Assembly (NCBI GenBank): GCA_016713275.1
Contig: JADJPL010000003.1
Span: 186,001 to 250,000 of the forward strand
Reading direction: 5' to 3'
Length of the DNA: 64,000 bases
From: Haliscomenobacter sp.
GTDB taxonomy: Bacteria > Bacteroidota > Bacteroidia > Chitinophagales > Saprospiraceae
A program made the position numbers and the translations under genes. Below the pieces are notes generated by a model. It saw only the letters and a program-made list of their open reading frames with translations, was not told where the DNA came from and ran no database searches. Below, in pieces: positions 17,416-26,557 of this stretch. Position 1 is the stretch's first letter, and each line of letters opens with the position of its first letter.

Positions 17416-18596
17416 AAACGCCAAATGAAGGGAACGATCTATTGCGCCGTTGGCTGGAAGGCTCGGCGAACCGCTTCGAGGAAAACCGCCTCGACGAAGC
17501 GGCAAGCCACGACCCATTTCTGGCCGAAGCGATGGAGGGGTATCGCCACCTGGAGTCCAAAGACCACGAGGCTTCGCTCCGTGCGCTGAATAAACGCCTT
17601 TCCCGGCGCAGCCGGCCTTCCATTTCCTGGGCTACCGGGTTGCGGGCTGCCGCTGCTGTGGCGGTGCTGGTCGTTGTTGCCTGGGCCGTTTGGCGGATAA
17701 CTCGCCCTTTGGGCCCGTCGAATTCGCTGGCTCAGGACGCTGCCCCTTTAGATAAAATCCAGCAGGAAGCGCCGGCGCCAGCTCCTTCCAGCACGCCCGA
17801 AGCAAAAAAAGCTCCCGAGCCCGCTATCGCATCCAAAACCAAAAAAGCAACGCCGGCAAAACCGGCGCCATCTCCTATGCCCTCAGAGGAGCCGGTCAAA
17901 ATCCTCGACTTGCCCTCCGCGTTTAAAGAAGAAACCGAGGCGGAAGCCTCCCGGAAAGAAGAAGCTACCGCATTCCGGTCCGCAGCAAGCAGAGCCCCTG
18001 CGATCATGCCTTTACAGGGCACGCTAACCGGAAAAGTGATCGATGAACAGGGCAACCCTCTGCCCAATGTCGACATTAGCTGGGAAAACCAAGGACTTGC
18101 CACCCGCTCCGATGCGGAGGGGAATTTCCTCATCCCTCAGGATGCCGGCAGCAAAACCCTGGTCTTTTCAAAGGATGGAAAAACAACCTCTTTTATGCCA
18201 CGAGAGGGCGCCCCCTTCACGGTAGTGCTAGGGAACCAGGCAGGCCATTCGGTTGCTATGACCCGCAGCACGGCAAAATTCGCCAGCCCCGAATCGCCGA
18301 AGGCCGCGCCGGTGGTCAAAACGCCTGCTCCGGAGGGGGGATTCCCCGCTTTGAATAACTATATCCAAAGGAATCTTCGCTACCCCGCCCTGGCCCTCCA
18401 ATCCCGGGTAGAAGGCGGCGTTGCGGTGGAGTTTTCCATCCCCGCTTCCGGAATTCCTTCCGATTTTAAATTGCTGGAAAATCCCGGTTACGGTCTGGAC
18501 CTGGAAGCGATCCGCCTCCTGGAAAACGGCCCCAAATGGGTTGCCGCATTCCCCGGGCAACGCTATGTCTATACGGTAGTGTTTAAACTCCCGTAA
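17412..18596 (+). CDS. Anti-sigma-like/TonB hybrid membrane protein
   Basis: A 394-residue single-pass membrane protein. The cytoplasmic N-terminus (about 1-70; FEENRLDEAASHDPFLAEAM) resembles the anti-sigma-type region of many Bacteroidota energy-transducer proteins. A single hydrophobic helix follows (about 76-95, AAAAVAVLVVVAWAVWRI). The outer part has a Pro/Ala/Lys-rich linker, a carboxypeptidase-regulatory-like domain (LTGKVIDEQGNPLPNVDISW) and a TonB-C-like domain (NNYIQRNLRYPALALQSRVE, GGVAVEFSIPASGIPSDFKL). The GTG at 17412 is chosen because it overlaps the sigma-factor stop by four bases; an alternative TTG lies 12 bases upstream. The fusion suggests that an outer signal is passed to the sigma factor, but whether it truly binds the sigma factor is inferred from position and composition. 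Confidence 0.78.
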   Translation: MKTPNEGNDLLRRWLEGSANRFEENRLDEAASHDPFLAEAMEGYRHLESKDHEASLRALNKRLSRRSRPSISWATGLRAAAAVAVLVVVAWAVWRITRPLGPSNSLAQDAAPLDKIQQEAPAPAPSSTPEAKKAPEPAIASKTKKATPAKPAPSPMPSEEPVKILDLPSAFKEETEAEASRKEEATAFRSAASRAPAIMPLQGTLTGKVIDEQGNPLPNVDISWENQGLATRSDAEGNFLIPQDAGSKTLVFSKDGKTTSFMPREGAPFTVVLGNQAGHSVAMTRSTAKFASPESPKAAPVVKTPAPEGGFPALNNYIQRNLRYPALALQSRVEGGVAVEFSIPASGIPSDFKLLENPGYGLDLEAIRLLENGPKWVAAFPGQRYVYTVVFKLP

Positions 18597-18622
18597 TCCC
18601 GGCGCGCTTATTCCAGCAACCT

Positions 18623-19135
18623 TTACCATCCTCGGTATTGGGGCGGTTTGATCCCTTTGAGCCGCAAATAAACCATGAGTTGGCCCCGGTGGTGGGTCAT
18701 GTGGTCATGGAGCAGCGCGACGATCTGGCGCTTGTTCATTGGCCCTGCAAAAAACTTGACCTCTTCCTCCAGCGCTGACGCCGGAAGTTGGGCTATGGCC
18801 AACGCGGAAAGCTGAAACTCCTCCCGGATCATCTCGATCACCTGTAATTTCGTATGGGCTTTGTCCTTGAAGTTGGTATTCGATTTTTGGCCGCCCAGAT
18901 AGGAGCTACTCAGCCAGGAAACGTTATCCATCATGTGGAGCAATTGCTCTTTGAACGTCATTTCCTCTGGAGTAGGCTTGAAATCATAGGCACTATCCGG
19001 CATGAGTTCGGCAACTTCCAGCGTATACGCCATTGCGTTTGCCCATTTTTTGCCAAAATCCCGGATGAATCCGTCTTGCTGGGCATGACCAAAACAAGAA
19101 AGGAGAACCAGATAAAAGAGGAAAAAGTATTTCAT
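18623..19135 (-). CDS. DinB-like exported protein
   Basis: A 170-residue protein with a signal peptide (MKYFFLFYLVLLSCFGHAQQ) followed by a four-helix DinB/DUF664-type domain. The metal-binding pattern of the fold is visible: an early His (EQLLHMMDNVSWL) and the later H-x-x-x-H (LLHDHMTHHRGQLMVYLRLK). DinB-fold proteins are usually cytoplasmic thiol transferases or metal-dependent enzymes; an exported form with a signal peptide is common in Bacteroidota. Its start at 19135 is chosen for the signal peptide. It converges with the anti-sigma/TonB gene. Substrate unknown. Confidence 0.8.
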   Translation of the reverse strand: MKYFFLFYLVLLSCFGHAQQDGFIRDFGKKWANAMAYTLEVAELMPDSAYDFKPTPEEMTFKEQLLHMMDNVSWLSSSYLGGQKSNTNFKDKAHTKLQVIEMIREEFQLSALAIAQLPASALEEEVKFFAGPMNKRQIVALLHDHMTHHRGQLMVYLRLKGIKPPQYRGW

Positions 19136-19210
19136 AGCATCTATTTTGGTATAGCATGAACGTGTACAAACCGGGAGCAAGGCAGAGCCTTTTTGATTTT
19201 ATTTCCTTTG

Positions 19211-19253
19211 TTCGCTGTCCCGCAATAGGCGGGATCAGATTTCGTGCGGGGCT
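19211..19253. repeat. Small dispersed repeat (family C), reverse copy
   Basis: The reverse complement of this stretch (CCCGCACGAAATCTGATCCC and on through TATTGCGGGACAGCGAA) matches 58122-58165 with few changes. It lies 75 bases upstream of the DinB-like gene, whose signal peptide is at 19135. Confidence 0.6.
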
Positions 19254-19334
19254 ACCCACCAACTTGCCGTTCTATGCCTGTCCTCCCCCTGACCCCCTCC
19301 AAAGGGGGGCAGTACATCGCCCTGAAAATCAAGT

Positions 19335-19372
19335 ACTAATCACTAACCACTAACCACTAACCACCAATCCCC
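19335..19372. repeat. Heptamer tandem array
   Basis: Tandem units of about seven bases (CTAACCA/CTAATCA) before the helicase stop codon. The same unit in inverse orientation (TTAGTGG) occurs at 37500-37540, 57802-57828 and 58167-58190. Confidence 0.7.
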
Positions 19373-19374
19373 CG

Positions 19375-22300
19375 TCAACCGTCCAACACGACTTCCATCA
19401 TCGTTTGGTGGAGCACAAAATGGATCAGGGTGCGAATCGGGCGGCCATGCAGGATCGGTTTCAGGCCTTGGCGGCAGAGGTAACACCAGGAAGCGAGTTC
19501 CAGGGCTTTTGACGGCAGGGCTTTTCCTTCGCCGGAAAACCCGGAATGCTGGATAAGCGTCCAGCCGGAGGGGGTATCGAGGAGGAGATCGATCGTGGTT
19601 TCGAAAAGCCGGCCTCCGGTAGGGTAGTAGAGTGGGTATTTCCGGTATGTCGTGGTCGGCGCGAATTGCTGTTGCACGAAGTGGTACCAATAATTGCCAA
19701 ACTGGCAAAGCTGGTTTGGATCCAGGACAGCCTCTACATCGAAGGACGCGGTGAGGCGCTGGGCCATCTTCAGGGTTTCCGGGTCAGCTTCAGCGGGATA
19801 AAACGCGTGAAGAAATGCTTTGAGGGCTTTGCCGGTTTGGCGGTCTGCGCCACCCTGCGGAACGAGAGGAAAGAGATAAGGATAATTCGTTCCAAGAGCC
19901 GGTTTGTTGGGAAGGGGCCATTTTTCTTGCCGGAGGTCGATATAAAATGGCGGGTGAAGTTGTTTGCCCTGGGGAGGCGAAATAAAATCAGCCGGATTTT
20001 CTTCAAAATCAGCCGGCTCAAAGGATCGGGGGAATTCGAAGCGGCGCGGCTGGATCGGGATTGGCCTGCCCTCCCATTCCCAGGGACTTTCCGGCTGGTC
20101 TGGATCAAGGGCGGGAACGTCGTCACGCCCATCGTGCCAGGTGCGGTTGAGCCATTTCGTTGGTTTATAGCCGAGGGGGAAGATCAAATAATCCCGGGCA
20201 CGGGTAATTCCTACGTAAAGCAGGCGGTTTTCTTCTTCCAAATACTGCTGTTTTTTCCGGGCGTAAGCAGGGCTGGCGGCAATCCGCTCGGCAAGTTGGG
20301 TGCCCTGGTACTGGCTGCCGTAAGGGTTTACCCAATAGCGAACTTTCCGGTTGCCCAAAATTTGGTTGAGGTCAATTTCCGGGCGCTCCGAAACGATATC
20401 GATTCCCCAGACGTCGGCGCGGAGGTCTTTTTCCAGACTATGGCAAACGACGATGGGCCATTCCAGGCCTTTGCTGCGGTGGTAGGTGAGGACGTTGACG
20501 GCCTGGGGACTTTCCCCGGAACTCTGGAAATCTTTTCCGCTAATCTCCAGGGAATTCAGCCACAGAATAAAACCGCCCAAGGAGGCGGCGCTATGCATGC
20601 GGTGGCAAGCGTCTTCGTATTGGAGGGCAAACTGACGGAGCACTTCCACGTTGTCGAGCCGTTGTTGGGGTTTTCCCCAGGAGGCAATCAGGCGGCGCAA
20701 ATCCAACTCGCCGAGCAGAAGCTCCAGGGTTTCGGCGCTGGAAAGCTCGGCAACGCCCGGTCGGAGCCGGTCGAGTTCGCGAATGGCGGCAAATTGCTGA
20801 GCCCACCGGCCGGACGCTTCCCGGCGTTTGGCCAGATCGAGATACTCCATACGGTTTTCGATGACCGCTTCAATCGGCAGCCCTTCGGCCAATAACAGAA
20901 TCTCTGCCACGGAAAGCGAATCGGAATAATGAAGCAGGTATTTGAGGCAGGCCAGCAGGAGTTTGGCTTCGGCGGTTTGCATAAGCCCTGCCCTCGACAT
21001 GGCCGATCTCAGCCCGGCTTGGGGCAGCGCTTCGGCCATTTCCATGCACTCGGAGTTGGTGCGGCACAATATGGCCACATCGCCGGGCACGGCTTTTCGC
21101 GCCGATTCGGCGCCTTTGGTTGAAGGTAAACGCCCTTGTTCAGCCAGTCGGTCAGCGCGCGGGCGATGCTGTTTTCCATCCAGGGCTTGCCCGGAGGGCG
21201 GCTGTTTTGTTCCAATTCCTCCGGAAGCAGCTCGAATTTCCAAAGGTGAAGGGCGGGTCCCAGGGCCTCGGGGTCCTGGTGCAAGGTCCGGACGGGTTTT
21301 AAGGCTACCTGCTCGGGGGGCATGTGGGCGAAGGCGCGGGTAAAGATGGCATTGGCGGCAGCGACGAGATCCTCCCGCGAACGCCAGGAAAATTCCTGAA
21401 TATCTTCCGGCTTGATTCCCCCATTTTGGCTGATAATGGCCTGCATAAGTTCCGGGGCCGCTCCCCGAAAGCCATAGATCGATTGCTTGGGGTCGCCCAC
21501 CCAAATGGAATAGTTGGCCAGTCCGGACAATTTGAGAAAAATCTCCAGTTGCATGGGGCTGGTGTCCTGGAATTCATCGACCAAAAGGAGGTCCAACTCG
21601 TCAGCCAGCACCCGGCGCACGTCCTCGTTGCCGAGCAGGCGTTTGACGAGGGCCTCCATGTCGGTATAATCGATCAGCCCCCTTTTCTGTTTGTACTCCT
21701 GGTATTCGCGGATCGCTCCCATGGCGAGGTCGAAGACTTCGGCAATGAACTCCCGGATATCCTGGCGAAAGGCGGGGTCCTGGAGGTGTCCAAGGGCCAG
21801 TTCCCGAAGCGCGTTCATATCGTCCCTGCTTTTGGCGCCGGGCTGGAGCTTGCCGAGTTGGGCCCATTGCCTCCAGGTGAGGGTACCTTTCAGGGAGAGT
21901 TCCCGAAGGGTTTGTTGCAGGGTTTTGGCTACTTCGGCCGTTTTCAGGGTGGTATCTCCGTTGGTTCCAAGGCGTTCGATCGTCGCTTCCAGAACCCTGG
22001 AGAGGGTTTCTGCCGAGGGGCCGCCGTTGGGATTCACGGGGCCCAGGAGTTCTGCAAAGGAGGCAAACGAGGCGTTTTTGCTGGCTTCGAGCACGTCCTC
22101 CTGGAAATCGTTGGCCCTGGCTATTTCGGTGAGGGCGCGGACTTCCTGCCTCCAGTCGAAATACGCATTTCCACTCAGCCCAAGCTGATCGCACAGCCGC
22201 TCCATCCGGATCACCCGCGCTTCGGTCAGGACCATGGAGAGCGACTGGTTAAACAGGATTTGCTGGTCTTCGTCGGCGATGATCGACACCTCCGGGGAGA

Positions 22301-22577
22301 CCCCGGCTTCATAGGCGAAGCGCTGGAGGAGTTTGACGCCCAGGCTGTGTACCGTGCCGATCAACGCGTGGGTGAGGTCCTCCGCTTGCTGCGTCAGTCC
22401 TTCCTGGAGTAACTTCACCCGCACCCGTTCCTGGAGTTCGGCAGCCGCTTTCTTGGTAAAGGTGGTCGCTATAATGCCGCTGGCGCGGACGCCCTGGCGG
22501 AGCAATCCGACCATTTCCGCGGTCAGGCGGTACGTTTTGCCGCTTCCTGCGCCGGCGGAGATGATTTTTAGCTGCAT
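19375..22577 (-). CDS. UvrD/AddA-like ATP-dependent helicase, one frameshift, degenerate nuclease end
   Basis: Superfamily 1A helicase of about 1067 residues after frame repair. Motifs in order: Walker A (AGAGSGKTYRLTAEM), LLVDEFQDTSPMQLEIFLKL, VGDPKQSIYGFRGAAPEL, the long insertion, TYHRSKGLEWPIVVCHS and LLYVGITRARDYLIFPLGYK. The C-terminus keeps the AddA nuclease framework (TTIDLLLDTPSGWTLIQHSG) but lacks the D-Y-K signature. The frame breaks near 21114-21119; restoring one base joins LQP to KGAESARKAVPGDVAILCRT. It probably unwinds DNA for break repair, AddAB-like. No AddB partner is visible. The Rpn nuclease gene follows on the same strand with a 21-base gap. Confidence 0.85.
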
Positions 22578-22598
22578 GGCGGAAGCAGTTGGCGGTTT

Positions 22599-23429
22599 TT
22601 ACTCATTTGCTACGCCGTTAATAATATCATTCACTTCCTTTTCTGTGAGTTCCACAGAAATAGCAATGATGCTAAGAGGGACTTTATTCTGGTGCAGTTG
22701 TCTTACCACTCTTTCAATCCGCTTTCTTTCTGCTAATTCGACCCTCCCTTTTTCATCCTGCTCCCTTATGCCTGCATAGATGTACGCGTCATATTCCTCT
22801 CGCGTCCAATTATGCTGTGCCGCTTCTTCGTAAGCCTCTTGCAGGCCTTCATCATCCGTGTTGTCGGGCATAACTTCCAATGCATCCGCATTCTTGATGA
22901 AATAAGTCCATTTGTCAATAATATGGTCTAGTTCGTGCGCTCTTTTTCTGAACTTGGGGAGTTCAATAAACCGGAATTTCATATCCTTGAAAACGCATTC
23001 ACCCGTTTGCTCATCGACGATCAGGTGCGAAGACAGGTAGCTTTGTCCGGAAAAGTATTTAAAATCCAAGATACCGATGAAAAAAACAGGGCGAAGATTC
23101 GGGTATTCTTCTCCGATATGAATTTGCCCCGAATAGTCTTTGGAAGTATAATACAGAACGCGTTTGTCAAAACCGGCTGGTTCGGCAACCTGCATTTCCA
23201 CGATGAATGTAGCGCCTTTATGGTCCGTTGCCTTGACATCAATAATAGATGATTTCTCTCCTGCTATGCGGGGAAGCTGGAAAGGGTTGAGTAAATTAAC
23301 CTCCTTAATCCGGCTCTGGCCTTCCAGTTCCAAAACAGCATTGAGAAAGGAAATCAAAATGACCTTTTTCTTCTCGTTGCCAAATATTTTCCGAAATGCA
23401 ACGTCGTTTTTAACGTCGACAAACCGCAT
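22599..23429 (-). CDS. Rpn-family recombination-promoting nuclease (PD-(D/E)XK, PF12784 type)
   Basis: A 276-residue protein with the Rpn/YhgA-type nuclease domain. The core reads FVDVKNDVAFRKIFG, then SSIIDVKATDHKGATFIVEM with the catalytic D..ExQ pattern, then QSYLSSHLIVDEQTGECVFK. The C-terminal part is basic and helical (EQDEKGRVELAERKRIERVV) and ends at NDIINGVANE. Family members promote RecA-independent recombination and often occur in many copies and near mobile DNA. Here it lies immediately upstream of a 5'-truncated amidohydrolase, so an insertion in this area is likely. It starts at 23429, close behind a promoter. Confidence 0.88.
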   Translation of the reverse strand: MRFVDVKNDVAFRKIFGNEKKKVILISFLNAVLELEGQSRIKEVNLLNPFQLPRIAGEKSSIIDVKATDHKGATFIVEMQVAEPAGFDKRVLYYTSKDYSGQIHIGEEYPNLRPVFFIGILDFKYFSGQSYLSSHLIVDEQTGECVFKDMKFRFIELPKFRKRAHELDHIIDKWTYFIKNADALEVMPDNTDDEGLQEAYEEAAQHNWTREEYDAYIYAGIREQDEKGRVELAERKRIERVVRQLHQNKVPLSIIAISVELTEKEVNDIINGVANE

Positions 23430-23442
23430 AATATGTTTTTTA

Positions 23443-23450
23443 CAAAGGTA
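23443..23450 (-). promoter_or_regulatory. -7 element for the Rpn nuclease gene
   Basis: On the leftward strand this reads TACCTTTG, an exact TAnnTTTG match, ending 14 bases before the ATG at 23429. A very short leader is implied; no clear -33 TTG is present. Confidence 0.4.
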
Positions 23451-23662
23451 GGCTATTTTGTTTAATTTTTAAACTTTTTGTTTGGCGAAAAAAGGCGTTC
23501 TATCCAATGCCGCAGGTTTTGGGTAGCGCCAACGGATTGGCGGTTTAACAATTTGCCATTCGGATTATAAACTGAACAGAAAATGCTTCAGGAGCCAAAC
23601 TTTCTCCCGTCTTTCCAAAGTTTTCCTATCTTTCTCCGGACGGTTCGAAACTGGCGTTTACC

Positions 23663-25891
23663 GTGCTGAACCGCCTGTATGTCATGGACTATCCCAACGG
23701 AACGCCAAAACGGGTGACCGGCGCCAACCACACCGAGGCCATGCCTGCATGGTCGCCCGACGGGCAGCAACTGGTCTATGTCACCTGGGAAGGCGATGGC
23801 GGATACCTGTACAAAGCCGGCGCAAACGGAGGCGTCCCCACCCGTCTGACTGCACAGCCCGGGGTATACTCCGACCCGGCTTGGGACGGCAAAACCAACC
23901 GCATCGTATTCCTGTATGGCACGGCCCAGGTTTATAAAGATGCTATCGGCCCTCAGGCATTTGGGTCGATTGCCAACCTGGGATGGGTAAGCGCCAACGG
24001 AGGGGAAATCACCCGGATCGACGAGGGCAAAGGCCGCCGCCTTCCGCATTTTGTGGAGGCCAACGACCGGATTTACCTGTTTTCCGGGGATAAAGGATTG
24101 CTCTCCATTCGCTGGGATGGAACCGATCAGAAGGAACATCTCAAGGTGAGCGGCATTACCACCTATCCGGCGTTGGCAGACCACGAACATTGCATGTTGG
24201 TGGAAACAGCCCAGGAACCGGCCCAGCGGCCCGCCGAAGCGGAATTGATCCTCATGGCGCCGAAAGGCGATCAGGCGCTGGCGCAAATCAACAACGAGAT
24301 CTACGTCGTTACCGTTCCCAAGGTAGGCGGCGCCGTGCCGTCCATTTCTGTCGCTAAAGCGGAAAATGCCGTTTTCCCCTCGCGCAAACTGACGTTCCTG
24401 GGAGGCGAGTTCCCGCATTGGAGCAGCGATGGCAAAAAGGTATTTTGGTCTTTGGGGAATGCCTACTTCGCTTATGATCTGGAAGCGGCCAAGGCAAATG
24501 AGGAGCAATTGAAGCTCGAGAAAAAAGCCCAGGAGAAGGCCAAAGCCGAAAGCAAAACGGAGGAAAAGAAGGAAGGCGAAGAGAAAAAAGAAGACAAGAC
24601 CTACAAACCGGCGGAGCAGCGCATCAAAGTGGAAATCCCCAGGGACATTCCCGACGGCGTGATCCTGCTTCGCGGCGCGCGGATCATCTCCATGAAAGGC
24701 AACGAGATCATCGAAAAAGGAGATATCCTGATCGAAAACAACCGCATCCAGGCGATCGGGAAATCCGGGTCGGTGAAAGTCCCCGCAGGCGCCAAGGTGA
24801 TCGATGCAACCGGCAAGACCATCGTGCCGGGATTTGTAGATACCCACGCCCATATGTGGCCCAACTGGGGTCTGCACAAAAACGACATCTGGATCTATCA
24901 GGCCAACCTGGCTTACGGCGTCACCACTACCCGAGACCCACAGACAGCCACCACCGACGTGCTCACCTATAGCGATATGGTGGATGCAGGCCAGATGGCG
25001 GGCCCCCGGATTTACTCCACCGGCCCCGGCGTCGGGTATTGGGCCTACCGGATCGAGAGCCTGGACCACGCCCGCAATGTGCTCAAGCAATACTCGGAGT
25101 ACTACAACACCAAGACCATCAAAATGTACCTGACCGGCAACCGGCAACACCGGCAGTGGATCATTCAGGCGGCAAAGGAACAGGGCCTGATGCCCACCAC
25201 GGAGGGCGGACTGGATTTCAAACTCAACATGACCCAACTCCTCGATGGCTATCCCGGTCATGAACACGCCCTGCCCATCTATCCGCTGTATAAGGATGTC
25301 ACGAAATTGGTGGCGGAGTCCCAGATGTGTTATACGCCGACCATGCTGGTAGCCTATGGCGGTCCTTGGGCGGAAAACTATTTTTACGCCACCGAAAACG
25401 TTCAGGGGGATAAAAAACTCAACTACTTCACGCCAAAAGAAGAGTTGGATGCCAAGTCCCGCCGCAGGCCGGGCTGGTTCATGAAAGAAGAGCATATCTT
25501 CTCCCGCCATGCCGAAGGCGTGAAAGCGGTGGTGGAAGCGGGCGGACTGGCCGGCGTTGGTTCGCACGGGCAGCTCCAGGGACTCGGCTACCACTGGGAA
25601 CTTTGGGCGATCGCTGCCGGGGGAATGAAACCCCACGATGCCCTTAAAGTGGCCACCATTCTCGGCGCTAAGGCGATCGGCCTGAGCAAAGACCTGGGCT
25701 CCCTCGAAGCAGGCAAACTGGCCGACCTGGTTATCCTGGATAAAAACCCGCTGGAAAATATCCGGAATACCAACACCATCCGTTATGTGATGAAAAACGG
25801 CCGCCTCTACGATGGCAATACCCTCGACGAGGTAGCGCCCCGCCAGGTCAAAGCGAAAACAAAGGAGCGCCCTCCGGGCTGCCGGGGATGA
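23663..25891 (+). CDS. Amidohydrolase-family protein lacking its N-terminal part
   Basis: 742 residues from GTG 23663. The first part is a WD40/TolB-like propeller remnant (PDGQQLVYVTWEGDGG, GKTNRIVFLYGT), and the C-terminal part a metal-dependent amidohydrolase: GTTIVPGFVDTHAHMW-type motif near 24830 (IVPGFVDTHAHMWPNWG), PRIYSTGPG, MPTTEGG, AGVGSHGQLQGLGYHWEL and a closing SLEAGKLADLVILDKNPLE. Such proteins in Bacteroidota are usually over 1000 residues with a signal peptide. Here the frame upstream is open only to 23576 (SPDGSKLAFTV) with no ATG, and before it comes non-coding DNA and the Rpn gene. So about 300 residues including the export signal are missing. It is probably a disabled remnant, though the catalytic part is intact. 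Confidence 0.8.
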   Translation: MLNRLYVMDYPNGTPKRVTGANHTEAMPAWSPDGQQLVYVTWEGDGGYLYKAGANGGVPTRLTAQPGVYSDPAWDGKTNRIVFLYGTAQVYKDAIGPQAFGSIANLGWVSANGGEITRIDEGKGRRLPHFVEANDRIYLFSGDKGLLSIRWDGTDQKEHLKVSGITTYPALADHEHCMLVETAQEPAQRPAEAELILMAPKGDQALAQINNEIYVVTVPKVGGAVPSISVAKAENAVFPSRKLTFLGGEFPHWSSDGKKVFWSLGNAYFAYDLEAAKANEEQLKLEKKAQEKAKAESKTEEKKEGEEKKEDKTYKPAEQRIKVEIPRDIPDGVILLRGARIISMKGNEIIEKGDILIENNRIQAIGKSGSVKVPAGAKVIDATGKTIVPGFVDTHAHMWPNWGLHKNDIWIYQANLAYGVTTTRDPQTATTDVLTYSDMVDAGQMAGPRIYSTGPGVGYWAYRIESLDHARNVLKQYSEYYNTKTIKMYLTGNRQHRQWIIQAAKEQGLMPTTEGGLDFKLNMTQLLDGYPGHEHALPIYPLYKDVTKLVAESQMCYTPTMLVAYGGPWAENYFYATENVQGDKKLNYFTPKEELDAKSRRRPGWFMKEEHIFSRHAEGVKAVVEAGGLAGVGSHGQLQGLGYHWELWAIAAGGMKPHDALKVATILGAKAIGLSKDLGSLEAGKLADLVILDKNPLENIRNTNTIRYVMKNGRLYDGNTLDEVAPRQVKAKTKERPPGCRG

Positions 25892-25892
25892 A

Positions 25893-25967
25893 ATAGACGT
25901 TAGACGTTAGATGTTAGACGTTAGAAAGATTCCCTCTAACATCTAACTTCTAAGGTCTAACGTCTAA
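25893..25967. repeat. Heptamer arrays facing each other, possible terminator
   Basis: Units of TTAGACG/GACGTTA on the left are followed, after a short spacer, by the inverse units CTAACGT/CTAACAT. The two arrays can pair as a long imperfect stem. They lie exactly in the gap between the amidohydrolase and the dCTP deaminase, which are convergent. Confidence 0.65.
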
Positions 25968-26501
25968 AACCTGTTTTTCCACATCATACTTTCCACCGGT
26001 TTTTCGGTGCGCTGGTTGTATTTGGCGTCGCCTTTGGCGTTGTAGTAGCGCTCGATTTCCCCATCAACCAGAAAGTAGATCAACTGGCCTATGGGCATGC
26101 TTGGCGTAGATCCGTACGGGTTGGGTGCAGGAAATCTCCGGGGTCCAGGTATTGCAAAAGCCGACATCGCCCTTGCCCGCAGTGGCATGGATATCGATGC
26201 CCAGGCGGCCTACACTGGATTTCCCTTCCAGGAAGGGCACGGAATTATGGGTTTCGGTATATTCCTCCGTGACGCCCAAATAGAGCGTTCCGGGCTGGAG
26301 CACAAAGCCTTCTTCCGGAATCTCAAAGTGGGTGATCTGGTTGTGTTGGCGGGCGTCGAGTATGGGGTCGTTGTAGGTGGCGAGCCATCTACCGAGGTGC
26401 ACGTCGTAGGAGTTGGTGCCAAGGCATTCGCGCAGGAACGGTTCGATCACAATTTGCCCGCTTTCAATAGCTTCCAGTATTTTTTTATCGGAAAGGATCA
26501 T
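25964..26501 (-). CDS. dcd: dCTP deaminase, one frameshift
   Basis: Cytosolic enzyme that deaminates dCTP to dUTP for thymidylate synthesis. The frame reads MILSDKKILEAIESGQIVIE, then FLRECLGTNSYDVHLG, then the family motif EGKSSVGRLGIDIHATAGKG with GDVGFCNTWTPEI. A frame change near 26097-26101 follows; the other frame gives MPIGQLIYFLVDGEIERYYN to the end (SMMWKNRF). Removing one base rejoins them into 178 residues, the usual length for the family. This break needs an apparent extra base, unlike most in the window. A single gene with a sequence or assembly error is the most likely explanation. Confidence 0.88.
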
Positions 26502-26521
26502 GCCGCTTTGGTTTTAAGCGG

Positions 26522-26557
26522 CAAAAGTAAAAAGATTTTCAGGCAGTGGGTTCCCAA
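26522..26557 (-). promoter_or_regulatory. Promoter of the dCTP deaminase gene
   Basis: On the leftward strand TACTTTTG (26529-26522) matches TAnnTTTG; a TTG lies about 25 bases upstream (26557-26555). Transcription would begin near 26515, just before the ATG at 26501. Confidence 0.45.

Noticed and set aside
19546..20895. 449-residue rightward frame over the helicase
   Set aside because: Helicase motifs lie on the leftward strand; the rightward frame is a shadow.
23588..25636. 682-residue leftward frame over the amidohydrolase
   Set aside because: The rightward strand encodes amidohydrolase motifs; the leftward translation is rich in repeats of Phe, Leu and Gly with no domain.
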